Shown piece after piece: positions 44,975 to 55,634 of a DNA stretch of 64,000 nucleotides. The notes beneath the pieces were generated by a model, which saw only the letters and a program-made list of their open reading frames with translations, did no database searches and was not told the origin of the DNA. The stretch's first letter is position 1; each line of letters begins with the position of its first letter. The DNA comes from Leptobrachium leishanense (Eukaryota > Chordata > Amphibia > Anura > Megophryidae), in the NCBI GenBank assembly GCA_009667805.1, contig CM019066.1, positions 333,380,077 through 333,444,076 of the forward strand. Reading direction: 5' to 3'. The position numbers and the translations under genes are program-made.

Positions 44975-45028
44975 TTGGTGGCAAGCGGTGAGGATAGGCT
45001 CTCTGAACCCCCAGAAAAAACACTCAGC

Positions 45029-46375
45029 ATGGCAGGGTACGCCAACTACAAAAAAGACACCCTGCGGGGTATCCTGGAGAGCCGAGGAGGCACCCTGGGC
45101 TCAAAAAGTAAAGCCGCCCTGATCGAGGAACTGCAGGAAATGGACCAGGGAGCCGTGGGCACGCCAACCTTACCACCCACCCAGGCATTGGTCCCAGAAG
45201 ATCCCTTCCAAAGGAAAGTGCGGCAGCGGGTAGCCCTCTTCGGAGCCGCCCTGTCGGAAGCCACTATACACAATGCCATCCAGGAGATCCGGCAGGAAGA
45301 GGAACGAGACAAGGGGTGCCAGCATGAACTTCGGCTGGCCGAAATACAGAACCATAGGGTTGAGAGCCCCAACCCAGAACAATCAGCGGGCCGGAAGGTG
45401 CCCTTCCGGGCGTTTAAAACATTCAGTGAGGCGGAGGAAGAGATTGAAAGCTTCCTCCAGGACTTTGAGCGGTTGTGCCAGGTACACGAGGTCCAACGCT
45501 CCGCTTGAGTCGGTATTCTGGCGTGTAAATTGACAGGTCGAGCTGCAGAGGCGTATCGGACCATTCCGGACGAAGAGGCCAATAACTATGACTACGTAAA
45601 GCAAGCTTTACTGAGCCGCTTTGCCATCACTCCTGAAGCCAGCCGGGTGAAGTTCCGAAACTCACGCCGGCCGGCCCAACGGCACAACGCATGTAGAGTG
45701 GGCGCATCGGCTACAACGAGACCTAAAGACTTGGTTCCTGGGGAGCAAGGCCAGAACAGTGGAAGAAATCACCCAGCTGCTACTACTGGAACAATTTTTT
45801 GAACACACCGCCATAGCAGTACGGGAGTGGGTACGGGACAAGAAACCCCAGACGTGCAGCAAGCTGCTACCTGGGCAGACGAGTACACAGACATGAGGAA
45901 ACCCAATGGGGTGAACGACCCCCCACCCCCTCGACCCGCACTACCCGCCCCTCCCCCGGAGCCGTCGACCCACTGGCCCGCAGTCAGACCGGCGAGCCGT
46001 CCAAACTCTGCGGCCAACATCCGCTGTTACGGATGCGACCAGGTGGGGCACTACCGCCAGAATTGCCCCCACCGACCCACCATTTCCCGGGCCCCCACCC
46101 GAGCACCACCCGCGGCTCACTGCTACCACACCGAAACCCCGTGGTTGGACTCCCCGGAAGAATGGGGGATGTTACACGAGGCCGACCCTGTACAGGCTGC
46201 CTCGGCCGACAACCGCCAACACCACCGACAGGCCGTGTGGATCAACAGACGGGCCGCCGAGGGCCTCCGGGACTCCGGCGCCACCATCACCCTCGTACGA
46301 CTCCATTTAATACAGAAAAAGGACCGGTTGGACCACACTGTCGCTGTCCGTGTGGCCGGAGGGAAAGTGCTCTGA
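45029..46375 (+). pseudogene. Gmr1-like Gag and protease
   Basis: The probable start is the ATG at 45,029 (MAGYANYKKDTLRGILESRG), whose first 40 residues resemble a SAP motif (YKKDTLRGILESRG, then SKAALIEELQ). A TGA at 45,506-45,508 interrupts the frame, which then continues with GRAAEAYRTIPDEE and YVKQALLSRFAI. A middle part, VEWAHRLQRDLKTWF, LLLLEQFF and VREWVRDKKP, is in another frame (about 45,665-45,850) and resembles a SCAN domain, known to descend from Gmr1-like Gag. The first frame resumes with ATWADEYTD. CYGCDQVGHYRQNC at 46,025-46,066 is the CCHC knuckle; LRDSGATITLVR near 46,265 is the protease. A second TGA is at 46,373-46,375. Confidence 0.8.
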
Positions 46376-47995
46376 CTCGCTACGGCCCGAGTCCACCTGG
46401 ATTGGGGTTCGGGAGAGGGATCCGTGAGGGTGGGTTTACTGGATCGACTACCGGCTGAAATCCTCCTCGGCAACAACCTGGGACGCTTAGTTTCCGCCTA
46501 TGCCACAGATGCAGCAGCCCCGGTGACCACTCGGCAACAAAGCCACCGCAACAACTACAGCACTCCAATCGGGACCCAGGTGAGACCACGACCCAAACCC
46601 CCTCGACTCCCCAAACCCCGACCAACCACGACCCCGTCCCCTCGACCTGACCACCCCCTCACATGGAGCTCCCCAGCCACCCTCCGACACCAGACCCAGA
46701 CCGACCCCACCCTAGAGAGATACAGAGACCAGGCCGGCAAGGGCCTAGAAGGCGACAGGACCGATAGCATCGAGTGGGAGGATGGGCTACTATATAGGTA
46801 TACTGAGAGGGTGGGCCCCAAGAAGCAACAGGTTCCCCACAAGCAGTTAATCGTACCCCAGGCCCCTAGACAGGAACTCCTGAGACTGGCCCACGACATC
46901 CCCTTCGCCGGACACTTAGGGATAAAGACGACCCGACACCGGTTAACCCGAGCGTTCTTCTGGCCCCGCCTTAGTGAGGATACCCGAGAGTACTGTCGCA
47001 CCTGTTCGGTCTGCCAGAAGGTAGGGAAAACCGGAGACCACCCGAAAGTCCCGCTGCACCCCATGCCCATTATCCAAGAACCCTTTAGTCGGGTGGCGGT
47101 CGACATAATCGGCCCCCTGCCTCGCCCCAGTGCCACCGGGAAGAGATATATTCTCACCATGGTGGACTACTCCACCTGATACCCCGAGGCTGTGGCCTTG
47201 GCCAATATCCAGGCCGACACCATAGCCGATGCCCTCCTACGGGTGTTTTCCCGGGCAGGATTCCCACGAGAGATTTTGTCTGACCAGGGCACCCAGTTTA
47301 CCGCTGAGCTGACACAACAGCTCTGGCGCCTGTGTGGTGTCAAGGCACTCCACAGCGCCCCATATCACCCCCAGACGAACGGGCTGTGCGAGCGGTTTAA
47401 TGGGACCCTGAAACAGCTGATCCGGGCCTTCACCCAGGAAAGAAAGGACTGGGAAAAATACTTACCCCACTTGTTATTTGCCTATCGGGAGGTACCACAG
47501 GAATCGACTGGATTCTCCCCCTTTGAGTTATTGTATGGGTGCCAGGTGCGACGCCCCTTAGACCTAGTTAGGGCTCAGTGGGAGGGGGGACAGGAGGCAG
47601 ACGGGCTCCCCGTCCTGAGTTACGTCTTGGAGCTCCGGGAGCGCTTGACGGAACTCACGGAACTAGTTCAAGGGAACATGGAAACGGCCCAGCAGAAGGC
47701 GTGGTACGACCGCTCCACCCGCAGACGCTCATTCCTCGTGGGGCAGAAGGTCCTGGTGTTAAAACCACAGCGGCAGAACAAGCTGCAGGCGTCCTGGCAG
47801 GGCCCCTACCGGGTGGTAACCCAGCTGGGGATTACCACCTATGTGGTTGTCAGCTGCACAGACACCAGGATCCAGCGGACGTTCCACGTCAATATGCTCA
47901 AGGCCTACCATGAGCGCCCGGAGACGGTGGCTGCCATTTGTGCCCCGGCCACCGAGGAGGCAGAACAGTTTCCCCTGATAGATCTCCCGGGATAG
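46376..47995 (+). pseudogene. Gmr1-like integrase
   Basis: Continues the Gag-protease frame after the TGA at 46,373. The protease tail and linker (LLDRLPAEILLGNNLGR, proline and threonine-rich) precede the integrase. The zinc-binding module has AHDIPFAGHLGIKTTRHR and CRTCSVCQK. The catalytic core has the aspartates in VAVDIIGPLPR and EILSDQGTQFT and the glutamate in HPQTNGLCERFNGTL, a complete DDE triad. A TGA at 47,177-47,179 lies where this family has tryptophan (ST-stop-YPEAVAL). The C-terminal part contains GQKVLVLKP. Its position upstream of the RT is the defining oddity of the group. Confidence 0.85.
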
Positions 47996-48939
47996 ACAAC
48001 CGGCCCGCAGGGGTCGACCAGGTGCAGATAGGGGAGGAGTTGGGTCCCCAGAAACAGGCCCAGATTAGACAGCTCCTCCACAACCACCAGGAGGTCTTCT
48101 CCGTCCGCCCCGGCTATACCAGCCGGGCCTTACACCCAGGCCAGAGACCCCTCCGGCAGCTAGCCTACCGACTCCAGGAGGCAGTCCGCGAACCCATGCG
48201 GGCTGAAATCCGGGAGATGCTGGAGCTGGGGGTTATCGAGCCCTCCGCCAGCCCATGGGCCTCCCCCGTAGTGTTGGTCCCCAAAAAGGATGGGACCACC
48301 CGGTTCTGCGTGGACTACTGGAGGTTAAACGACTGTACCACGACTGACGCATACCCCATGCCCCGAGTTGACGAGCTGTTAGATCAGATCTCCCAGGGGC
48401 ACTATCTGACCACCGTAGATTTGTGTAAGGGGTATTGGCAGATTCCCCTGGCAGAGGAGGCAACCCCAAAGTCGGCCTTCATCACCCCGTTCGGCCTGTA
48501 CCAATTTCAGGTCATGCCGTTCGGGATGAAGAACGCCCCGGCTACTTTCCAGCGGTTGATTGATCACCTCCTCGATGGCCTACAGGAGTTTGCCTGTGCC
48601 TACTTAGACGACATAGCCATCTACAGCCAAACCTGGGAGGAACACCTTCACCATCTAGGGGTAGTGTTAGAGCGGATCAAGGACGCCAACCTGACCCTTA
48701 AACCGGAGAAATGTAAAATAGGGATGTCTGAGGTACAGTACCTCGGCCACCGGGTGGGCTGCGGGAAACAGCGACCGGAACCCGCCAAGATAGAAGCCAT
48801 TCTCAACTGGCCCACCCCCGGGACCAAGACTCAGGTCCTTGCCTTCCTAGGGACCGCAGGCTACTACCGAATCCCTACCCCGCCGAGTCCTGTGGTCCCC
48901 GGAGTGCGAGGCGGCCTTCCAACAACCATGGAACTTTGA
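47980..48939 (+). pseudogene. Gmr1-like reverse transcriptase, truncated
   Basis: In a frame different from integrase and overlapping its end. Motifs are VIEPSASPWASPVVLVPKKD, TTRFCVDYWRLND, LTTVDLCKGYWQIPL, VMPFGMKNAPATFQRL and the catalytic YLDDIAIYSQ (YLDD at 48,601-48,612), then LKPEKCKIG and VQYLGH. Homology ends just after AFLGTAGYYR. Beyond about 48,880 another frame gives WSPECEAAFQQ, the start of the connection region, and then LTR-proximal sequence. The RNase H domain is missing, so roughly a kilobase appears deleted. Confidence 0.85.
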
Positions 48940-49037
48940 AGATGGCACAGAAGAGGGGCAAGGTGAGAGGTCTCATCAGTGGCAAGCGATCCGTTTGGGA
49001 TCTAAGCTTGCCCTGCCGTTCTGGAAGGGGGGACATA

Positions 49038-49765
49038 TGTCATAGAGCTGATGTAACGCTCCATGCTTCAAACCCCAAGAGATTGTTATGTTCATTTATA
49101 TCGTGTGATTTTAGATATATTTTACATCGTTTGGTTTTAGTTTAATTTAGTTTTGTGTAAAATGGCATAGCTTTGGTTTTAAAAATACGTATATATTCCT
49201 GTAGGTAAATGTGTTTTTGTATATACAGTAAACAAGCTTTACTGCTGTGTAATTTATGCACCAGGGCTTTTCCCATTATCTAGCTGCATGTTTAATTCAA
49301 GGGATCTCTGATAGTGTGTGTTTAATCTGATGTGTTAGAACAATGGATATACAAATGTTGTGTGAGTTGAAGGCTAGAGAATGCAAAGAATGTTTATTGT
49401 AAATAACTGACATAATGTAATTAGTATGGGTATGCAAATTATGACTGTTGGACTTCAGCATAAATGGTGGCGTTTTGTTCATTAAAAAGTCAGAGAACTC
49501 TCAGAGCTCAGAGAGAGAGGATCCTGTTTTAAAGCATACAGCCGCGCCTGGTGTCTTTATTACAAACTACGCTACACTCCACACTCACCCTCAGAAGGCA
49601 GAGAGCGGCCTTCTGGAGATTCCTAACGGCTCCAGGGCAGAGGAACAGAAGCAGGCAGGTCAAGCCGCTCGAGGCGCTGAGGACAGCGCTCCCAGTAGCC
49701 AGGCTGACCGAAATGAAGGGGTGTCTGGAGAGCCAGGACAGACGGAAGGGAACGGTTCCTTCACA
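49038..49765 (+). repeat. Gmr1-like 3' LTR
   Basis: Nearly identical to the 5' LTR; preceded by the purine tract GGAAGGGGGGACATA and followed by the TTACG duplication. Confidence 0.9.
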
Positions 49766-49770
49766 TTACG

Positions 49771-49841
49771 TATTAGGGACGCTCAACCTGTATTTAAAAA
49801 CATACTTATCACTGACGAATGCGCCATTTGATTGTATGATG
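49771..49841. repeat. Family E repeat, right part
   Basis: Resumes family E after the Gmr1-like insertion (GGGACGCTCAACCTGTAT), then unassigned sequence up to the LINE tail. Confidence 0.55.
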
Positions 49842-51965
49842 CAAATCAAATCAAAATAAGCTTTATTGGCAGGACCAAATACATTTTAGCATTGCCAAAG
49901 CATATGGGGAGGTTATATGGGGTGGAGAGGGGGTAGTGGGACATATATGGGGGGAATGGGCAAGTCCATGGACATTATCAGGGGTAAGGGATAACGTGAA
50001 GTGGGATGGGGGCGAGTCCATGTTGGGGATTTATAAGTCCGGGATCTCTCATGTTCCTCTCAGTCTGTGACATTCTGTGATGTATTGGGCAGATATTTTC
50101 ACCGCCGGCTTCTCTTCTCCCAGTATGATGTGGAGTTTCCTCGTCTATTCTATAGAGGTGAAGTCCGGGATGAGAGTGTAGAGTCTCTGGAAGTGAGTTT
50201 CCCTCAGTGCGGAGTACTTGGGGCACTGTAGGAGGAAGTGGACCTCATCTTCCAAGGCCCCCTGGTCACAACGCTGGCACAGTCTATTCTCTCTGGGCTT
50301 GTAGGTCTGTCTATGCCGCCCTGATTCGATTTCCAGGCTGTGGGCACTCGGTCTGTACCAGCTCAGGATCTTTCTGTCCTTGGGGTCTTGTAGTACCTCC
50401 AGGTATGGGGCCAGTTTGTATTCCCTCTGTAAGGATTGGTAGATGATGAATTTCTGAGAGTTTGCTATATCATGTCTCCATTTTCTGATATAGTTTTCCC
50501 TGAAATCATTAATTAGGGCCTTTATTTGATATTTTGGCAGGTTGCATTCATGAGGGGCTTTGGATGATCAGGTTGGATATGAGTTGTTGCAGCCCATATG
50601 GTTTGGGGTGGTTCTTGTTGGCCAGAGGGGCTTTATGATCGTATGAGTTGAGGCTGCTGATGTTTAGGTGGTCCCAGTATGATAGCGCCCTCTTCTGTAC
50701 TGCAAGAAGTAAGGGGAGTCTGCCCAGCTCGGCCCGGCAAGCATTGTTAGAGGTGCTCCGATGGACTTGGAGGAGGTGCTTGCAGAATCCCAGATGGCAT
50801 ATTTCTGTTGGGCTGGTGTCCCATTTGGGATGGCCAGGGTAGGTGATGGGGCCCCATACTTCACTGCCATAAAGGAGGATTGGAGTGATGACGCTATCAA
50901 AGATTTTAAGCCAGACTCTTACAGGCGGTTTTAGTTTGTAGAGTTTTCTTCTGATGGCATAGAAGATTCTACACGCATTGTCTCTTAGGACCTCTATGGC
51001 TGGTTTGAAAATTCCCGACCGGTTTGTTTCTAGGCCGAGGTATGTGTAGCTGTTGGCTTCCTCAAGAGTGCAGTCATTAAGTGTGAAAGAGGAACTCTTG
51101 GTTTTTGCGTTCTTCCTTTGGAAAACCACGACCTTTGTTTTCTTTTGGTTGATGGGTGGTGCCCATGCCGCACTGTATTTTTCCAGCACTTCCAGGCTGT
51201 CGTGTAGACCTCTCTCTGTTGGTGACAGTAATAGGAGGTCATCTGCATACAACAGGAACTTCACCTCGGTGTCATGTAGAGTTAGTCCTGGTGCTGAGGA
51301 GGATTCTAGAGGCTTCAGCCAGTCCATTGATGTAGATGTTAAAGAGGGTTGGACTTCAGCTGCAGCCTTGTCTGACTCCACGAGCCTGCCAGAAGTACTC
51401 TGTTCTCTTCCCATTCACCTTTATGCTGCAGAGGTTCTCATTATATGAGCACTTGATGACGTCATATGTTTTCCCTCCTATTCCACTCCTGAGGAACAGG
51501 CCTGGGTGCCACACTGAGTCAAAGGCCTTCTTAAAGTCCACAAAGCAGGCAAATATTTTCCCATGTTTTGTATTGTGGACATGGTCTTTGATAAGACTGT
51601 GCAGGGTGTAGATGTGATCTGTAGTGCGATGGTTTGGCATGAACCCCGCTTGGTTTCTGTTGACGTTATTCTGTGTCAGGAAGCTGAGGATTCTTTTGTT
51701 CAGGATGCTATTGAACAGTTTTCCCAGTGTGCTGCTGACACATATCCCTCTGTAGTTGGCTGGATCATATTGGTCTCCACTCTTATGGATGGGTGTTATG
51801 AGGCCTTGGTTCCATACTTGAGGGTAGAATCCAACGCTCAGGACCAGGTTGAAAACTTTACATATTGCGGCGTGTACTTCTGGAGAGCCGTGTTTAATCA
51901 TCTCTGGAAGAATTCCATCCATCCCGCTGATACTGTTGAACTCTCTTTTGGTATCTACCTCTTAT
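49842..51965 (-). mobile_element. Non-LTR retrotransposon (LINE), 5'-truncated
   Basis: Minus-strand element: the 3' end is at 49,842, with GCCAATAAAGCTTATTTTGA and a short TTTGATTTGATTTG tail. The coding part is at 50,157-51,922. The 5' end is missing beyond about 51,965; no endonuclease is present. The octamer AAATCAAA beside the 5' break also occurs in the tail, so a target duplication is possible but ambiguous. The clade is not assigned; motifs exclude L1 of mammalian type and are of the APE-carrying vertebrate LINE kind. Confidence 0.85.
50157..51922 (-). pseudogene. LINE ORF2 reverse transcriptase and C-terminus
   Basis: The enzyme would copy LINE RNA at the target site. The part 51,356-51,922 has GLITPIHKSGDQYDPANYRG, NQAGFMPNHRTTDH and CFVDFKKAFDSVWH, ending GVRQGC. 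A frameshift near 51,350 leads to 50,548-51,414 with FLLYADDLLLLSPTERG (YADD at about 51,238-51,249), PINQKKTKVVVF, YTYLGLETN and ILLYGSEVWGP, then NNACRAELGRLPL. A further frame change leads to a C-terminal zinc-like motif LCQRCDQGALEDEVHFLLQC near 50,220-50,290, ending near 50,157. Two or more frameshifts make it inactive. Confidence 0.85.
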
Positions 51966-53873
51966 AAATCAAAGTGGGTTTTTTACTAATTTCAAATAAA
52001 ACAGAGGATAGCAGTTAAGCACCAAGGTTAACATATACCATTCAAGAATAAACAAAACTTAAAAATGTGTTGGATTTATTATTTGCATAAATTCCTTTTG
52101 TTTTCAGTCGCTATATGCATGCCATTCATGTTTGAAATAAACGAACGATTATGCAAATGTGGAAACAAATTCCTTATCGGAGGGTCACAAACACGCTTTT
52201 TTGTGAAGGGACAAAAAAAAAAAGGAATAAAAAGCCGGTTAAAAAAAAAAAAGAAGAAACAATATATTGCAGTTGTGATGCCATCAAGCATCTCCCCGTC
52301 TAATGATCTGCTTTTATGAAAACCCTTTGAGTTTGCATCTAAGGCAAATTAGGAGCCAGAACAAGATTGAAGTCTTTTAGCGCGGAGTTTAAGTGCCGGT
52401 TCCACATGCATGAGCACCAGCTGGAAACAGCTTTGTTAAAATTCAAGCCTACACCTTCGCTGTCACTACTGGTTCTAGTGTAGGCAAGCTCCTTTTTGAA
52501 GCAGAGCAAATCTTTGCTCAGTTAAGCAAGCGTCAGTCAGAAGAACGCCTGGCTCGAAGCCCGGGATTGTTAGGCTTTTTCATGCTACACCTGAATAAGA
52601 TATTGACGAGACATTGCTACCTCAACTGAGTGAAGAAACACTAGATAAAAAAAATATATATAATTAACTTGTCATAAAACTGACAGAATAATTCTGAAGA
52701 CTAAATCTTGTATTGAGAAAGCGCTTTCTCTAGAAACTTCTTTTACCTGTCCGTGGCTTTTCTCTTCCTCTTGCCATTTGACAAATTACACGGCTGGCTT
52801 GAGAATCAGAGGGACATGCAAAGGAGATGAGGCTTGTTCTGGTATTAATGTGAGAGCATTTTCCTTATTAATATATACCACATTACCCATGACACTGGAT
52901 ACAGCAAATGCAGTAAGCAAAGTATATCACAAGACTGTAGGTTGTAACTTCTGCGTAAGCTTGGGAAATCATCAGAGGATCAGGGAAGAATGATTAACGT
53001 TTAGTATAATGCTGGTTAAAGGGAAACTCTCGACGCTATGGCCACTCATTGTAATTTAAGTGCCCTCACACCTCTTCTTGGAGAGCACATTCACCACTCT
53101 ACCACTCACATGGTGGTAGAGCATGTTTTTGCATTCAAGCGCCCTGGGCACTTAGTTGCTCCCCTTCGTTTTAGGTGGGCCTGACACATTGCTTAGACAG
53201 GTTCCATCAGTGCACTGTGCTAGATGGAGGCTTGTGAAATTGTTCCATTATCTTCTCTGATAGTGGGGCAGGCAACATTGTGACTGCCTACCTAATAGTA
53301 GCGTGGCGCTGGGCCTAGTCATATTATACAAAAAAATCATAAGGAAATTAAAAAGTAATATTATAAAGTAATATTGCTAGTAAGACTGGTCCTTGGATGT
53401 GGAATTGTTGGTCTGCTTTCAAGGGTGCTGTGATTTTGTTGACCTTCTTGTTTTTCATTTTAATTTGTGAGCAAAAACAAAGGTTTGTGAGGTCCCTGAT
53501 ACCGAGCAGCAACGCACGATCTAGTGACCTGCCCTACCTTGAGTCCACGCTCAGGTCTCACAAGGTTTTAGCTCAATGGTGCCATTATAGAGAAGTCTAA
53601 ACCGTATGAAAATCAGTCTAAGGGTGGCCAATTTCGAAATGCAAAGGCAGTCCTCTCTGCATGAGAGATACAGCAACGCCATCAATGGTTTTGACCTTGT
53701 TAGGCCTCATTAAGGAGGTATAGCTGATACCCCTCTGGGCACCTCTAACAAGGGGTCTACATCTGAATTACATTGTACATTATGAGGCCAAGAGAGATTT
53801 TCCTTTGCATTTCCGTTCTGGCCACCCTGTCTGTGTGATAGCAGACTGGTTAGGTTTAGATATCTCTACTACG
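51966..53873. other. Non-repetitive region
   Basis: No gene recognised. The A-rich run at 52,211-52,262 is simple sequence. The part 52,370-52,640 looks comparatively undegraded and might be a conserved non-coding element (inference). No exon with both splice sites was found. Confidence 0.35.
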
Positions 53874-53881
53874 GTACCATC

Positions 53882-54475
53882 TAGACATGTGCATTTTGTT
53901 TCACCTGAATTCGAATTTGTCTGAAAATCCACCATTTTTCGTTTTCGGAAGCATTTCCGAAAACGATAATCGGACGTCCGAAAATTCGAATCGAGCCAAA
54001 AATCCGAATTGCGGTAACGACAAAAAAGAAAATTGATCAGAAACGAAAAAATAAATCAATGCAATTCAACACAAAACAATGGGTTAATGGGCATTGGGCA
54101 ACTTACAGGGCACAGCTAATGTCCCAGCAAAGGGTTAATGGGCATTGGGCATCTCACAGGGCACAGCGTATGTCCCAGCAAAGGGTTAATGGGCATTGGG
54201 CATCTCACAGCGCACAGCTTGCGTCCCAGCAAAGGGTTAATGGGGGCATCTCACAGGGTCCCTTGTATCTTTTTCATTTTTTGTTACACTTCCTTTTTGG
54301 TTTTAATCATTATAAAATGATATAAAACGGAAAATGAATCGATCCGAAAACGAAATAAGGATCGTCCGAAATGAATGAATCGGTCCTAATGTCGTTAATG
54401 AATCGATCCGAAACAAAAATTTACATTCTGAAAAAATTTGAAACGAAACGAAAATTTTGTCCATGCACATGTCTA
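53882..54475. mobile_element. Non-autonomous hAT element
   Basis: A 594-bp element with a perfect 13-bp inverted repeat (TAGACATGTGCAT and ATGCACATGTCTA). Flanking octamers GTACCATC (53,874-53,881) and GCACCATC (54,476-54,483) differ at one base, an 8-bp hAT duplication. Sub-terminal regions are rich in TTCGGA/TCCGAA words as in 62,599-63,370. A 51-bp tandem repeat occupies about 54,079-54,250. Confidence 0.88.
54079..54250. repeat. 51-bp tandem repeat within the hAT element
   Basis: Three full units and a partial one, each with GGGTTAATGGGCATTGGGCA and CACAGC...GTCCCAGCAAA. The last unit is shortened. The small open frames across it are not considered genes. Confidence 0.85.
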
Positions 54476-54483
54476 GCACCATC

Positions 54484-55630
54484 CAGTTAAAACCTTATGA
54501 ATCGTGTGCCGGGTTTTACTGTAGGGCAGGCCACTAGTGCTGCTGCTCATTCTCAGTACTCTCAGAAACCTTGATCATTTTAATCAAATTCAAAAAAGTC
54601 ATTTTAGTGCCACAATCACAAGGAAACCTGGTAAAATCCCTTGGTTTGTCCAATGGCCGTGACAACCGACTTTGATATTTATTACATAGCAGCAAGTGAA
54701 AAACAAATCAAAATATTATTTAATAAAATTGAAAATAAAAACCGCAAGAAAGAATACAAAGCCAGGCTCATTATGCAAACAGATGTCCAATCAAGTGCTT
54801 TCCTTTTTCAGATAGAAAAGGGGAAAAAAAGCATTCCGTTAAAAATAGCTGAAAGCATGGATATGCTGAAATGAGGATACTTAGCGGAGTTATTAATCCT
54901 GCCGAGCTTTGAGCACTTATGGTTTGAGGAAAAGAGCGAAAATTATAAATATATAAATAAGTCTAGCGTTATCTTCAAGTAAGCATTAAAAGCCACAATT
55001 TAAATTAGAATATAATGATGTTCTGACAGCTTAATGAAAACTAATAACAAACCGAAATGTCTTTAAACAACTAGTGCAATTATGTCCACTTGTTATGTTT
55101 CTTTTTAATTTATTCTTTTTTTCAGAAACTATACTCGAGCAACGTTTTATTTCTGTTTGTCGTTTTTTTTTCTTCTTCTTTTCTCTAGGAATTCTCTGCT
55201 CATCTCAGTGGGTGTCTGGGCCAGAAAAAAAAAAGTTAAAAGAAAAACATGAAAACATATTTTGGTTCTGTTTTGTTCTTAGACGGAATGAATTTCAAGA
55301 ACCGTTTATCAGCTGTATTTGTTTCATTTCATGTAATTATCTCTCCTGTGAGGGAGGGGGAAATGTAATTAGCTAAAGTGGAGTCTAATTGACATGCACA
55401 GCCTTATCGCATTTCTGTGTTTTCTTTATTTATATATTTTTTTCCTATATTCAGGTACTTTCTAGACAGCTGTAACAAAGATTCCATTTTCTGAGAATAT
55501 TTTAATTCGTATGCGATTTATAAAACTGTCTATTTTGACAATACCCCAAATGTTTGATGTAAAACTGTGTTTTCTGTTCTTATTTCTAGAAAAGAATTAA
55601 AGTGATAGGGTTGTAGGGTTGTTAAGTACT
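54484..55630. other. Non-repetitive AT-rich region
   Basis: No gene or repeat end recognised. TAATTAG-type words near 55,363-55,400 resemble homeodomain sites within sequence that could be conserved (inference). Confidence 0.35.
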
Positions 55631-55634
55631 TTAA

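Larger units (their letters stand above)
44249..49765 (+). mobile_element. Gmr1-like Ty3/gypsy retrotransposon, integrase before RT
   Basis: A 5,517-bp element with LTRs at 44,249-44,974 and 49,038-49,765 (TGTCAT...TTCACA) and an exact duplication TTACG at 44,244-44,248 and 49,766-49,770. Domain order is Gag, protease, integrase, RT. Integrase before RT is normal for Ty1/copia but in Ty3/gypsy marks the Gmr1 group described from deuterostomes. Gag has SAP-like and SCAN-like regions and one CCHC knuckle. RNase H is absent because of a deletion after the RT. In-frame TGA codons and frameshifts make it defective. About eight substitutions and a 2-bp indel separate the LTRs. Confidence 0.9.
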
